DNA of 64,000 nt from Streptomyces wuyuanensis. Lineage in GTDB: Bacteria; Actinomycetota; Actinomycetes; Streptomycetales; Streptomycetaceae. Within the stretch, counting starts at the first letter, position 1, and each line of letters starts with the position of its first letter. The translations under genes and the position numbers were made by a program. Positions 37,039-45,614 of this stretch are shown here, piece after piece. The notes beneath the pieces were generated by a model that had not been told where the DNA came from, made no database searches, and worked only from the letters and a program-made list of their open reading frames with translations. Location of the stretch: NCBI RefSeq assembly GCF_900103455.1, contig NZ_FNHI01000001.1:248001-312000 (forward strand). The letters are read 5' to 3'.

Positions 37039-37419
37039 GTGTTCACCGCATACGCAGTCGTCACCGTCGTCACCATCACCGCCAACGCCGCGGAGTCCGT
37101 CGCCAACTTCCTGAAGGCACGGTTCGTGGTCGCCAACGCCGCCGAGGTCGGCGTCCCGCCGTCCTGGCTCCCCGCGCTCGGCGCGCTGAAGGGCGCCGCG
37201 GCCCTGGGGCTCCTGCTTGGCCTCCTCGGCCTCACCGTCGTCGGCGCGGCCGCTGCCACCGGCCTGGTGCTGTTCTTCCTCGGCGCCCTCGCCTTCCACG
37301 TCCGCGCCCGCGTCTTCCACAACATCGCGGGCCCGCTGCTCTTCCTGGCCCTGTCGGCCGCGTCGCTCGTGCTCGTGCTCGCCGTCCGGGTCGCACACGA
37401 AGGCCAGGCGGGCCTGTGA
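37039..37419 (+). CDS. DoxX-like four-helix membrane protein
   Basis: This 126-residue membrane protein of the DoxX-like group has four predicted helices: an amphipathic first one with ANAAESVANFLK, then LPALGALKGAAALGLLLGLLG, TGLVLFFLGALAFHVRAR and LFLALSAASLVLVLAV. The GTG at 37039 has GAAGG six bases upstream. The biochemical role of this family is poorly known; some members take part in redox or quinone-related processes. It is probably controlled by the divergent LysR gene. Confidence 0.8.
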   Translation: MFTAYAVVTVVTITANAAESVANFLKARFVVANAAEVGVPPSWLPALGALKGAAALGLLLGLLGLTVVGAAAATGLVLFFLGALAFHVRARVFHNIAGPLLFLALSAASLVLVLAVRVAHEGQAGL

Positions 37420-37684
37420 GTACGGCCGGGCAGGTGCACGCGTACGGGGCCGCCCGGGCGCGTCCGCCGGCGCCGCGACCGGGAACGGCGTACGGGCCGG
37501 GCACCCGCGTGAGGGGCGTCCGCCGCCGCCCGCTCAGGCAGCCGGCCGTGGCGTCGGCGGACCGTCCGGCGGCACGGCCTCCGTCAGCCGGGACGCCGGA
37601 CGGCGCTGGAACGTCCTTCGACGCAGCCGGCCCCGGCGCCCGGCCCCTCCTCCGGCGCCCGGCCGGCGTTCCCCGGTGCACGGA

Positions 37685-37716
37685 CGAGGCCGCAGCCCCG
37701 GGGGACTGCGGCCTCG
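37685..37716. terminator. Hairpin terminator between DoxX-like and GH92 genes
   Basis: An 11-bp perfect stem (CGAGGCCGCAG at 37685-37695 with CTGCGGCCTCG at 37706-37716) has a 10-base loop. The genes on both sides converge here. The rest of 37420-37684 contains no gene I can support. Confidence 0.8.
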
Positions 37717-37736
37717 GACACGGGGCGGCGGAACGG

Positions 37737-40700
37737 TCAGGAGATCAGTTCGACCTCCGCCAGCACCGGTTGCGCCGCACCCGCGGCGGGAACCAGCCGG
37801 TACTTCTGGTACGTACCGGGGCGGGCGACCGTGAAGACCCGGGTTTGCCGGTCCCACGCGAACGACTCACCGGACCGCCTGTCCAGATCGGTCCAGGCAG
37901 TGCCGTCCCGGGAGCCCTGCAGCACCCAGCCGCCGGGAGCCTTGTCGTGGCCCGCCGAGGTGAGCGTGTACTGCACGGCCCGCGTGGCCTCCGCGACCGG
38001 AAGGCCGACGGCCCCCTCCAGCGCCGCCTCCGTGGCGGAGGTGTTGTCGAAGAGCGCACCCGTGCCGCTGATCGCGTCGTGGCGGGGCGCGGGCACCTTG
38101 TCGTCCTTGGTGACCGAGACGGGCGCCGCGCCTTTGCCCGTGCCCCAGCGCGACGGCTCGGAGCCCATGTCGAACTCCAGCGTGCCGCCCCTCGCCAGCA
38201 GGGAGTGCGGGAGAGCGGTGGAGTTCCAGCTCTTCCCGTTCACCTTCAGGCCCTGGACGTAGATGTTGCGGGCGCTGTTCCGGGGTGCCTTCACCACGAG
38301 TTCGCGGCCGTTCTCCAGGTGGACCGTCGCCTTGGTGAAGAGCGGTGAGCCGACCGCGTACTCCCCGCTGCCCATCACCAGCGGATAGAAGCCGAGCGCG
38401 GAGAACAGGAACCAGGCCGACTGCTCGCCGTTGTCCTCGTCGCCGTGGTAGCCCTGCCCGATCTCGCTGCCGGTGTAGAGGCGGGACAGCACCTCGCGCA
38501 CCTTCTCCTGCGTCTTCCACGGCTGCGAGGCCGCGTTGTACATGTAGGTGACGTGGTGCGCGACCTGGTTCGAGTGCCCGTACATGCCCATGCGCACGTC
38601 ACGGGCCTCGGTCATTTCGTGGATCACGCTGCCGTACGAGCCGACGAACTCCGGTGACGCCGTCTCCGGGGTGGCGAAATAGGTGTCGAGTTTCTTCCCG
38701 AGTCCCGGCCGTCCGCCGTAGAGATTCGCCAGACCGCGGCTGTCCTGCGGCGCGGTGAACGCGTATCCCCAGCCGTTGGTCTCGGTGTAGTCGTGACCCC
38801 AGATCCGCGGGTCGTACGTGTCCGAAGGGACCCTCCAGTCGCCCTTGAGATTGCGGCCCTGGAAGAATCCCGCCTTCTTGTCGAACAGCGTCACGTAATT
38901 CCGCGCACGGTTCAGGAAGTACGCGGACTCGTCCTTGTAACGCGCCTTCTTCGTCTTCGCGTGGAGGGCGTCGGCCATCTTCGACAGGCCGTAGTCGTTG
39001 AGGTAGCCCTCGAGCGACCACGACAGGCCCTCGTGCGTCTCCGTGGAGGCGTATCCGAGGAACGGCGAGGTCTCCATGCCCTTGCGTCCCACGCCCCGGT
39101 GCGGCGGGGTCACCGTCGCGTTCTTCAGCGCCGCCTCGTACGCCTTCTCCGCGTCGAAGCCGCGGACGCCCTTCACATAGGCGTCGGCGAAGGCGACGTC
39201 GGATGAGGTGCCGGTCATCAGATCGGCGTAACCGGGGGAGGACCAGCGGGAGATCCAGCCGCCGTCCCGGTACTGCTGGACGAATCCGTCGACCAGCTCG
39301 CCCGCCTTCCTCGGGGTGAGGAAGGAGTAGGCCGGCCAGGTCGTGCGGTAGGTGTCCCAGAAGCCGTTGTTGACGTACACCCGGCCGTCGACGATCTTCG
39401 CGCCCGTGTGGGTCGGCGTGTCCGGTCCGGTCTGCGGCGAGAACGGGCTGGCGTACTTGTCCTCGCCGTCGACCTTCTCGAACCCGGAGTTCGGGTAGAG
39501 GTACAGGCGGTAGAGCGAGGAGTACAGGGTCACGAGCTGGTCGTGGGTGGCGCCCTCGACCTCCATCCGGCCCAGCAGATCGTCCCAGGCGTCCTGCGCC
39601 CGGTCCTTGATGCGGCCGAAGGACGCGGACGCGGGGATCTCCTGCGCGAGGTTCTTCCTGGCCTGGTCGACGCTGATCAGCGAGGTGGCGATGCGCAGGG
39701 TGACCGTGCGGTCCGCGCCGGCGTCGAAGCGGAGGTGGCCCTTGACGCCCTCGGACGCGGAGGAGGTGACGGGCGCGTCGAAGACTCCGTACACGAACAG
39801 CCGGGTGGCGCCCGTGGACAGCCCGCTCTTGACGTCCGAGTAGCCGGTGAAGGAGCTGGTCTCCGGGTCGAGCGTCAGCCCGGCCTGCTCCGTGACGTTG
39901 TCGAAGACCACCGACGCGTCGTCGCCCGGGTAGGTGAACCGCATCATCGCCGCGTGGTCCGTGGGAGTGATCTCCGCCTTCAGCCCGTTCTCGAACGTCA
40001 CGCCGTAGTAGTGCGGGCGGGCGGTCTCCTTCTCGTGGCGGAAGGGCAGGGCACGGGCGGCGCGGCCGGTGTCCGGGGCGCCCTCGGCGACGGAAGGCAT
40101 CAGCTGGAAGGTCTGCCGGTCGCCCATCCACGGGCTCGGCTCATGGCTGGCGCTGAACGCCTGCACGGTGGGCAGGTTGTCGGCGTTGTTGGCGCGCGCG
40201 TACTCGTACAGCCAGCTCAGCGAACCCGCGTTGGTCACCGGCGTCCAGAAGTTGAAGCCGTGCGGGACCGCGGTCGCCGGGAAGGTGTTGCCGCGCGAGA
40301 ACGAGCCGCTGGAGTTGGTGCCGCGCACGGTCGACGCGTAGTCCGACAGACGCGCGAGCCGCTTCTCGGGAGCCTTCGGGGCGATGCGGACGTCGTCGAT
40401 CCATCCCTGGAACTTCGCCGGGCCCTTGGGCGCGTCGTACGCCACGAGGATCCGGTCCACGGTCTTGCCCGCGGCGACCGAACCGATCCGGGACGCCACC
40501 TGGTTCCACTGGTTGACGTAGAGCCGCTTCGCGGCGCCCTGGCCCTGCGGCGTCAACAGGCCGCCGTGCGAGTCCACCGCCCGGAGGTCGCTCAGATAGG
40601 TCCCGTCGGTGAACGCGAGGTCGACCGCCACACTGGTGGCCGGGTAGTTGAGATCGGTCTCGGCCATCGAAGGGAAGATCCGGTACGACAGTTCGGTGTC

Positions 40701-41567
40701 GCGCCGCACGGCCGTGTCGACGTCGAAGACCTTGTTGTACGAGTAGGCGCGGCCGTCCGGCTTGTGCGTGCCGGCGTAACGCAGGGCGCGCTTGCCGGTG
40801 AAGCCGGCGTTGGCCTTCGCCGTCGGGGAACCGGCGGGACCGCGGTCGACGTGGCTGCGCATGTCCTCCGGCACCGGGCTGCCGCTGTCGCCGTCGGAGA
40901 ACTGCACGTCGGCGAGCTGGACGATGCCCGAGGCCCCGTTGTTGCGGGTGATCTCCAGGCGGTAGTGCGCGTAGGAGCCGGCCTTCTCCGCGTCGATGCC
41001 GTACGTCCTCGTCTGGAAACGCTTCTCGAACGTCTGGCCCTCGCGGGTGTCCAGGACCGTCCAGTCGTTGCCGTCCGCCGACCCCTTGAGCGTCCAGTCC
41101 TTCGGGTCGCGCTCGGCGAAGTCGTTGGCCGAGGTCAGCGCGTAGGTGACGACCTTGACGGGGCTGTCCGTGTCGAACTCGACCCAGCCCGTGGGTTCGA
41201 ACGTGAGCCATTTGGTGGACGGCTGGAGGTCGACCAGGTTCTCCTTGGTCTCCCCGGCGCCGGCGTTCTCGCCGCTGGCCCGCAGTTCGACGACCTTGTC
41301 GGTGACATTGCCCGGTATGCCCGAGGCGAAGCCGCCGTCGACCCCGTCGGACCGCTTCCCTCCGTCCGGTCCGGTGTCCACGGTGTTGCGCCAATCGGGC
41401 TGGGCCTCGTCCGCTTCGAACGAACTGGAGAACTCAGGTGCGGGGGCCGATGTCCGGGCGGGCAGGGCGACGGCCGCCGACTGCGCCGTCACCACCAGCA
41501 GGGAAGCGGCCGCCACCAGGGCGGCCGAGCGGGCGTAGGGGTGCCTGGGGCTGGATCTTGGCCGCAT
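37737..41567 (-). CDS. Secreted GH92 alpha-mannosidase-type glycosidase with F5/8 C domains
   Basis: This 1276-residue exported enzyme has a signal peptide (SAALVAAASLLVVTAQSAAVALPA). A discoidin/F5-8C-like domain (about residues 70-225; ENLVDLQPSTKWLTF..VVTYALTSANDFAERDPKDW) and a second jelly-roll segment to about 395 follow. Then comes the GH92 core, with GMYGHSNQVAHHVTYMYN and the family hallmark GDEDNGEQSAWFLFSALGFYP. A truncated C-terminal discoidin-like segment ends the protein. GH92 enzymes are calcium-dependent exo-alpha-mannosidases acting on N-glycan-type mannan. The ATG has GGGAGGAA on the minus strand. A 12-bp palindrome sits upstream at 41598-41609. Confidence 0.93.
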   Translation of the reverse strand: MRPRSSPRHPYARSAALVAAASLLVVTAQSAAVALPARTSAPAPEFSSSFEADEAQPDWRNTVDTGPDGGKRSDGVDGGFASGIPGNVTDKVVELRASGENAGAGETKENLVDLQPSTKWLTFEPTGWVEFDTDSPVKVVTYALTSANDFAERDPKDWTLKGSADGNDWTVLDTREGQTFEKRFQTRTYGIDAEKAGSYAHYRLEITRNNGASGIVQLADVQFSDGDSGSPVPEDMRSHVDRGPAGSPTAKANAGFTGKRALRYAGTHKPDGRAYSYNKVFDVDTAVRRDTELSYRIFPSMAETDLNYPATSVAVDLAFTDGTYLSDLRAVDSHGGLLTPQGQGAAKRLYVNQWNQVASRIGSVAAGKTVDRILVAYDAPKGPAKFQGWIDDVRIAPKAPEKRLARLSDYASTVRGTNSSGSFSRGNTFPATAVPHGFNFWTPVTNAGSLSWLYEYARANNADNLPTVQAFSASHEPSPWMGDRQTFQLMPSVAEGAPDTGRAARALPFRHEKETARPHYYGVTFENGLKAEITPTDHAAMMRFTYPGDDASVVFDNVTEQAGLTLDPETSSFTGYSDVKSGLSTGATRLFVYGVFDAPVTSSASEGVKGHLRFDAGADRTVTLRIATSLISVDQARKNLAQEIPASASFGRIKDRAQDAWDDLLGRMEVEGATHDQLVTLYSSLYRLYLYPNSGFEKVDGEDKYASPFSPQTGPDTPTHTGAKIVDGRVYVNNGFWDTYRTTWPAYSFLTPRKAGELVDGFVQQYRDGGWISRWSSPGYADLMTGTSSDVAFADAYVKGVRGFDAEKAYEAALKNATVTPPHRGVGRKGMETSPFLGYASTETHEGLSWSLEGYLNDYGLSKMADALHAKTKKARYKDESAYFLNRARNYVTLFDKKAGFFQGRNLKGDWRVPSDTYDPRIWGHDYTETNGWGYAFTAPQDSRGLANLYGGRPGLGKKLDTYFATPETASPEFVGSYGSVIHEMTEARDVRMGMYGHSNQVAHHVTYMYNAASQPWKTQEKVREVLSRLYTGSEIGQGYHGDEDNGEQSAWFLFSALGFYPLVMGSGEYAVGSPLFTKATVHLENGRELVVKAPRNSARNIYVQGLKVNGKSWNSTALPHSLLARGGTLEFDMGSEPSRWGTGKGAAPVSVTKDDKVPAPRHDAISGTGALFDNTSATEAALEGAVGLPVAEATRAVQYTLTSAGHDKAPGGWVLQGSRDGTAWTDLDRRSGESFAWDRQTRVFTVARPGTYQKYRLVPAAGAAQPVLAEVELIS

Positions 41568-41597
41568 GTCGAAGCCGTTCCTCCCGCCGAAGCGATA

Positions 41598-41610
41598 GAC
41601 AACGTTGTCA
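41598..41610. promoter_or_regulatory. Palindromic operator before the GH92 gene
   Basis: GACAACGTTGTC (41598-41609) is a perfect 12-bp palindrome 30 bases upstream of the GH92 start. GACAACGTTGTCA matches GGCACCGTTGTCA before the xylF-like gene (46824-46836) at 11 of 13 positions. I infer that it is a sugar-responsive operator, possibly for the ROK regulator at 45615-46814 or for a LacI-type protein. Confidence 0.55.
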
Positions 41611-41793
41611 GGCGCAGTGCGCAGGCACTAGTAGGGAGGTAAGTGCCGCATGGTGTCAAGGGTGTTGACGGTGTGCGGGGTCCGGATTCGGCCGGGCCGG
41701 CGGGATTCCCGCGATGGAATGTCCGCGCCCGCGGTTACCGTGTCCGGGAGGTCTCAACTCGGGAAAGACTGCCGCGCAACCTTGCTTTCGATC

Positions 41794-41826
41794 TTGCTCC
41801 GTTGGCGGGAAGTGGACTATACCTGT
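41794..41826 (+). promoter_or_regulatory. ngcE promoter with a DasR-type dre site over the -10
   Basis: TTGCTC (41794-41799) and TATACC (41818-41823) form a promoter with an 18-base spacer. AGTGGACTATACCTGT (41811-41826) matches the dre consensus AGTGGTCTAGACCAGT at 13 of 16 positions and covers the -10. DasR is the Streptomyces GntR regulator of N-acetylglucosamine and chitin use. The 473-bp intergenic stretch 41568-42040 otherwise has no gene I can support. Confidence 0.75.
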
Positions 41827-42040
41827 CGGCGTCCGCCTCGCCGGAACACGCGGCGAAGGGCCAGGGGGAACGGGCAGGCGAAGTATCGTCTGCGGCCCGG
41901 GCAGAAGTCCGTTCCCACTGCCACGGTATTACCCCTGCACGACCAGCTTCAGCAATTGACCGCGGTGGCGGGGCCCTTCATCTCAGGAAGGCGGGCGACC
42001 GGTTCACCGCCTGAGTCCTGGAGAAGGCGAGGACTTGAGC

Positions 42041-43492
42041 ATGGGATCCACCTCCGGCCACTCGAACAGCGGTCTCGGCCGCCGCGACCTGATCAAGCGG
42101 TCCGCGGCGCTCGGCCTGGTCACCATTCCCACGATGGGCTTCCTGTCCGCCTGCGCGAGCGGTGACGGCGGCGCCGGCGGCTCCAAGGTCGAGAAGGGCA
42201 AGGTCACCAAGACCAACCCGCTCGGCGTCAACGAGACCGCTGCCCTCGAAGTCGTCATCTTCGACGGTGGATTCGGGCAGCAGTACGCGATCGACGCGGA
42301 GAAGAAGTACAACGCGGCCTTCCCGAAGGCGCCCAAGGTCAAGCACAAGGCCACCCAGAAGATCCAGTCCGAGCTCCAGCCCCGCTTCAACGGCGGCACC
42401 CCGCCGGACCTCATCGACAACTCCGGCGCCGAGCAGATGGACATGGGCGTCCTGGTCGGCAAGAAGCAGCTCGCCGACCTCACCCCGCTGCTGGACGCGC
42501 CCTCCGTCGACGACCCGAACAAGAAGGTCCGCGACACCCTGCGCCCCGGCATCGTCGAGATGGGCCAGTTCGACGGCGCGCCCGTCTGGATCCTCTACTA
42601 CGCCTACACGGTCTACGGCGTCTGGTACTCGCAGACGGCGCTCGACCGGCTCGACGCCCAGTACCCCGAGACCTGGGACGAGATGCTCGCCCTGTGCGAG
42701 AAGGCGAAGAAGCAGGGCATCGCGGGCTGGACGTACGCCGGCAAGCACCCCTACTACCTCCCGTTCTCGCTCTACCCGTTCATCGCCAAGATCGGCGGCC
42801 GGGAGGTCCTGGACTCCATCGACAACCTGGAGCCCAACGCCTGGAAGCACCCGGCCGTCAAGGCCGCGTTCGAGGCGTACTACGAGCTCTACAAGAAGGG
42901 CTACATCCTCAAGGGCACCCCGGGCCTGGACCACATCCAGTCCCAGACCGCCTGGACCAAGGGCAAGGCGCTGTTCATCCCCAACGGTTCCTGGGTGGAG
43001 AACGAGGCGGCCAGCACCATGCCGAAGGACTTCAACCTCGCCGTCGCCGCGCCGTCCGGCCTCGACGCCTCGGACAAGATGCCCTTCGGCACCATCTGGG
43101 CCTCCGGCGGCGAACCGTTCATCGTCCCGGCGAAGGCGAAGAACGTCGAGGGCGGCATGGAGCAGCTGCGCATCATGCTCAGCGAGGAGTCCTCGAAGAA
43201 CTTCACCACCCAGGTCAAGTCCCTGACCGCGTTCAACGGCGGCACCGACGGCATCGAGCTGACGCCCGGTCTGAAGTCGGGCGTCGCCGCGCTGGAGAAG
43301 GCCGGCGAGAACGTCGTCAACCCGCGTCTGCAGGACTGGTACGTCAAGCTCCAGAAGGAGCAGATCGGCGTGGCCGGTCTGGGCGAGATGATGGCCGGAC
43401 GGCTCACCCCGGCCGAGGCCATCAGCAAGATCCAGGGCTTCGCCGACAAGGCCGCCCAGGACTCGTCCGTCAAGAAGTACAAGCACCAGTGA
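42041..43492 (+). CDS. ngcE: N-acetylglucosamine/chitobiose ABC transporter, substrate-binding lipoprotein
   Basis: This 483-residue extracytoplasmic binding protein of the CUT1 type has a twin-arginine signal (GRRDLIKRSAALGLV) followed by the lipobox LSAC (about residues 35-38 region, FLSACASG), so it is a Tat-exported lipoprotein. Its sequence resembles NgcE of Streptomyces olivaceoviridis, with DNSGAEQMDMGVLVG and WILYYAYTVYGVWYSQ. The ATG at 42041 has GAGG eight bases upstream; a TTG two codons earlier is less likely. A dre site controls the operon. A 14-bp hairpin right after the stop probably limits read-through to the permease genes. Confidence 0.9.
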   Translation: MGSTSGHSNSGLGRRDLIKRSAALGLVTIPTMGFLSACASGDGGAGGSKVEKGKVTKTNPLGVNETAALEVVIFDGGFGQQYAIDAEKKYNAAFPKAPKVKHKATQKIQSELQPRFNGGTPPDLIDNSGAEQMDMGVLVGKKQLADLTPLLDAPSVDDPNKKVRDTLRPGIVEMGQFDGAPVWILYYAYTVYGVWYSQTALDRLDAQYPETWDEMLALCEKAKKQGIAGWTYAGKHPYYLPFSLYPFIAKIGGREVLDSIDNLEPNAWKHPAVKAAFEAYYELYKKGYILKGTPGLDHIQSQTAWTKGKALFIPNGSWVENEAASTMPKDFNLAVAAPSGLDASDKMPFGTIWASGGEPFIVPAKAKNVEGGMEQLRIMLSEESSKNFTTQVKSLTAFNGGTDGIELTPGLKSGVAALEKAGENVVNPRLQDWYVKLQKEQIGVAGLGEMMAGRLTPAEAISKIQGFADKAAQDSSVKKYKHQ

Positions 43493-43498
43493 GCGGCC

Positions 43499-43533
43499 TG
43501 TGCTCCCGGGGGCGGCGTGCCCCCGGGAGCACA
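43499..43533 (+). terminator. Intra-operon hairpin between ngcE and ngcF
   Basis: A 14-bp perfect stem (TGTGCTCCCGGGGG at 43499-43512 with 43520-43533) has a 7-base loop. It begins seven bases after the ngcE stop and lies within the operon. It likely acts as an attenuator or 3' stabiliser, giving more binding protein than permease. Confidence 0.85.
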
Positions 43534-43577
43534 CAGCACCAGCGGCGGCACACTCCGGCAGATCGGGGTCGGTAACC

Positions 43578-44501
43578 ATGCAGCACGGCAAGTACCGGTT
43601 CATCGTGGGGTTCCTCGCGGCGCCCCTGGCGCTGTACGCGGTCTTCGTCATCTGGCCGTTCGTCCAGTCGATCTACTACTCGTTCACGGACTGGACCGGT
43701 CTGAGTCCGGACTTCTCCATGGTCGGCTTCGACAACTACGCGCGGCTGCTGGACGACGACGTCTTCTGGAAGTCGCTCCAGCACAGCCTGCTGTTCGCGC
43801 TGGTGCTGCCGGTGGTGACGATCGGCCTCGCGCTGTTCTTCGCCTTCATGATCAACGTCGGTGGGCGGCACCGGAAGGGGGCCGCGATCTCCGGGGTGCG
43901 GGGCTCCTCCTTCTACAAGATCGCCTACTTCTTCCCGCAGGTGCTGTCGATCGCGATCGTCGCCCTGCTGTTCCAGTTCGCGTACAACCCGGAGAGCGGA
44001 GCGATCAACTCCGCGCTCAAGGCGGTCGGGCTCGGAGACGTCCAGCCGCTCTGGCTCGGTGATCCGGACCTCGCGCTGTGGTGCGTGATGGCGGTCCTCG
44101 TCTGGTCCACGGTCGGCTTCTTCGTCGTCCTCTTCTCGGCGGGCATGGCGTCCATCCCGAAGGACTTCTACGAGGCGGCGCTGCTGGACGGCGCGAGCCG
44201 GGTCACCACCTTCTTCCGGATCACGCTGCCGCTGCTGTGGGACACCATCCAGTCCGGCTGGGTCTACATGGGCATCCTCGCGCTCGGCGCCGAGTCCTTC
44301 GCGGTGGTGCAGATCATGACGACGGGGCCGGGCGGTCCCGACTACTCGACCACGGTGATGGTGCTGTACGTGTACCAGTCGGCGTTCCGCGACGGTGCGG
44401 CGGCCTACGCGACCACGATCGGCGTCGCCCTGCTGGTCGTCACGCTGGCCTTCGCGGCCGTCGTGATGAAGCTGGGCCGGCGCGAGCGCCTGGAGTACTG
44501 A
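43578..44501 (+). CDS. ngcF: N-acetylglucosamine/chitobiose ABC transporter, permease
   Basis: This 307-residue inner-membrane permease (MalF type) has six visible hydrophobic segments and the coupling-helix EAA motif FYEAALLDGASRVTTFFRITLP (about residues 194-215). The early segment FVIWPFVQSIYYSFTDWTG is typical of CUT1 permeases. No dedicated ATPase gene is present in the operon; Streptomyces CUT1 systems usually share the MsiK ATPase encoded elsewhere. Two bases separate it from ngcG. Confidence 0.9.
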   Translation: MQHGKYRFIVGFLAAPLALYAVFVIWPFVQSIYYSFTDWTGLSPDFSMVGFDNYARLLDDDVFWKSLQHSLLFALVLPVVTIGLALFFAFMINVGGRHRKGAAISGVRGSSFYKIAYFFPQVLSIAIVALLFQFAYNPESGAINSALKAVGLGDVQPLWLGDPDLALWCVMAVLVWSTVGFFVVLFSAGMASIPKDFYEAALLDGASRVTTFFRITLPLLWDTIQSGWVYMGILALGAESFAVVQIMTTGPGGPDYSTTVMVLYVYQSAFRDGAAAYATTIGVALLVVTLAFAAVVMKLGRRERLEY

Positions 44502-44502
44502 G

Positions 44503-45429
44503 ATGAAGACGACCGAAACCTCTCCCGCCGGCACCGCGGAGCCGCTGCCGCACGTGGTGAAGACCGACCTGTCCGGCGCGAAGCCGAAGAGGAAGAAGCG
44601 CGGTGACGGCCGGGTCCTCAACGTCTTCTCGCACGGGATGCTGGTCCTCTGGGCCTTCATGGTCGTCATGCCGCTGCTGTGGGCGGTGATGACCTCCTTC
44701 AAGGACGACAACGCGATCTTCAGTTCGCCGTGGTCGCTGCCGGACCGGCTGCACTTCGAGAACTGGTCCCGCGCCTGGGGCCAGGCGCACATGAGCGACT
44801 ACTTCCTGAACACCGTCCTGGTGGTCGCCGGCTCCCTCGCGGGCACCCTGCTGCTGGGCTCGATGGCGGCGTACGTCCTCGCCCGGTTCGACTTCCCGGG
44901 GAACCGCTTCATCTACTTCCTCTTCATCGGGGGGATGAGCTTCCCGATCATGCTGGCGCTGGTCCCGTTGTTCTACGTCATGAACAACATCCAGCTCCTG
45001 AACACGATCCACGGCCTGATCCTCGTGTACATCGCCTACTCGCTGCCGTTCACCGTGTTCTTCCTGACCGCCTTCTTCCGAACCCTGCCGACCTCGGTCG
45101 CGGAGGCGGCGCTGATCGACGGGGCCTCGCACACCCGCACGTTCTTCCAGGTCATGCTGCCGATGGCCAAGCCCGGTCTGATCAGCGTCGGGATCTTCAA
45201 CTTCCTGGGTCAGTGGAACCAGTACATGCTGCCGACGGTGCTGAACACCGAGCAGGAGAACAAGGTGCTCTCCCAGGGCCTGGTGCAGCTGGCCGTCAGC
45301 CAGGGGTACAAGGGCGACTGGTCCGGCCTGTTCGCGGGCCTGGTGATGGCGATGCTGCCGGTGCTGGCCGCATACATCGTCTTCCAGCGCCAGGTCGTCG
45401 CCGGCCTTACGGCGGGCGCCCTGAAGTAG
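44503..45429 (+). CDS. ngcG: N-acetylglucosamine/chitobiose ABC transporter, permease
   Basis: This 308-residue MalG-type permease has a basic cytoplasmic N-terminus (KPKRKKR), six membrane segments and the EAA motif VAEAALIDGASHTRTFFQVMLPMAKPG (about residues 197-223). It pairs with the preceding permease. It is the last gene of the operon. The following 173 bases contain the promoter of the ROK gene and a TTCAC-N8-GTGAA inverted repeat at 45577-45594. Confidence 0.9.
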   Translation: MKTTETSPAGTAEPLPHVVKTDLSGAKPKRKKRGDGRVLNVFSHGMLVLWAFMVVMPLLWAVMTSFKDDNAIFSSPWSLPDRLHFENWSRAWGQAHMSDYFLNTVLVVAGSLAGTLLLGSMAAYVLARFDFPGNRFIYFLFIGGMSFPIMLALVPLFYVMNNIQLLNTIHGLILVYIAYSLPFTVFFLTAFFRTLPTSVAEAALIDGASHTRTFFQVMLPMAKPGLISVGIFNFLGQWNQYMLPTVLNTEQENKVLSQGLVQLAVSQGYKGDWSGLFAGLVMAMLPVLAAYIVFQRQVVAGLTAGALK

Positions 45430-45614
45430 CTCCCCGAAGGGGCTCCAGCCCGCTCCGCCACCGCGTCCGTACCGCCCGCCGGCCACAGTCGGCGGGTGGT
45501 ACGCGTGCCTTCCGCGTGTTTGCCGGTCTTTCGCTCAGGTCTTGACGGGGGGCTGCCCGAAAGGCTCCCCTTAGAGTTCACATGTTGGAGTGAAGAGCGG
45601 GAGTGTGTGAGTCG

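Noticed and set aside
41650..42165. A 171-codon frame upstream of ngcE with GGGAGG before its ATG
   Set aside because: It runs into ngcE in another frame, overlaps the dre site and promoter, and becomes Arg/Pro-rich. No family was recognised.
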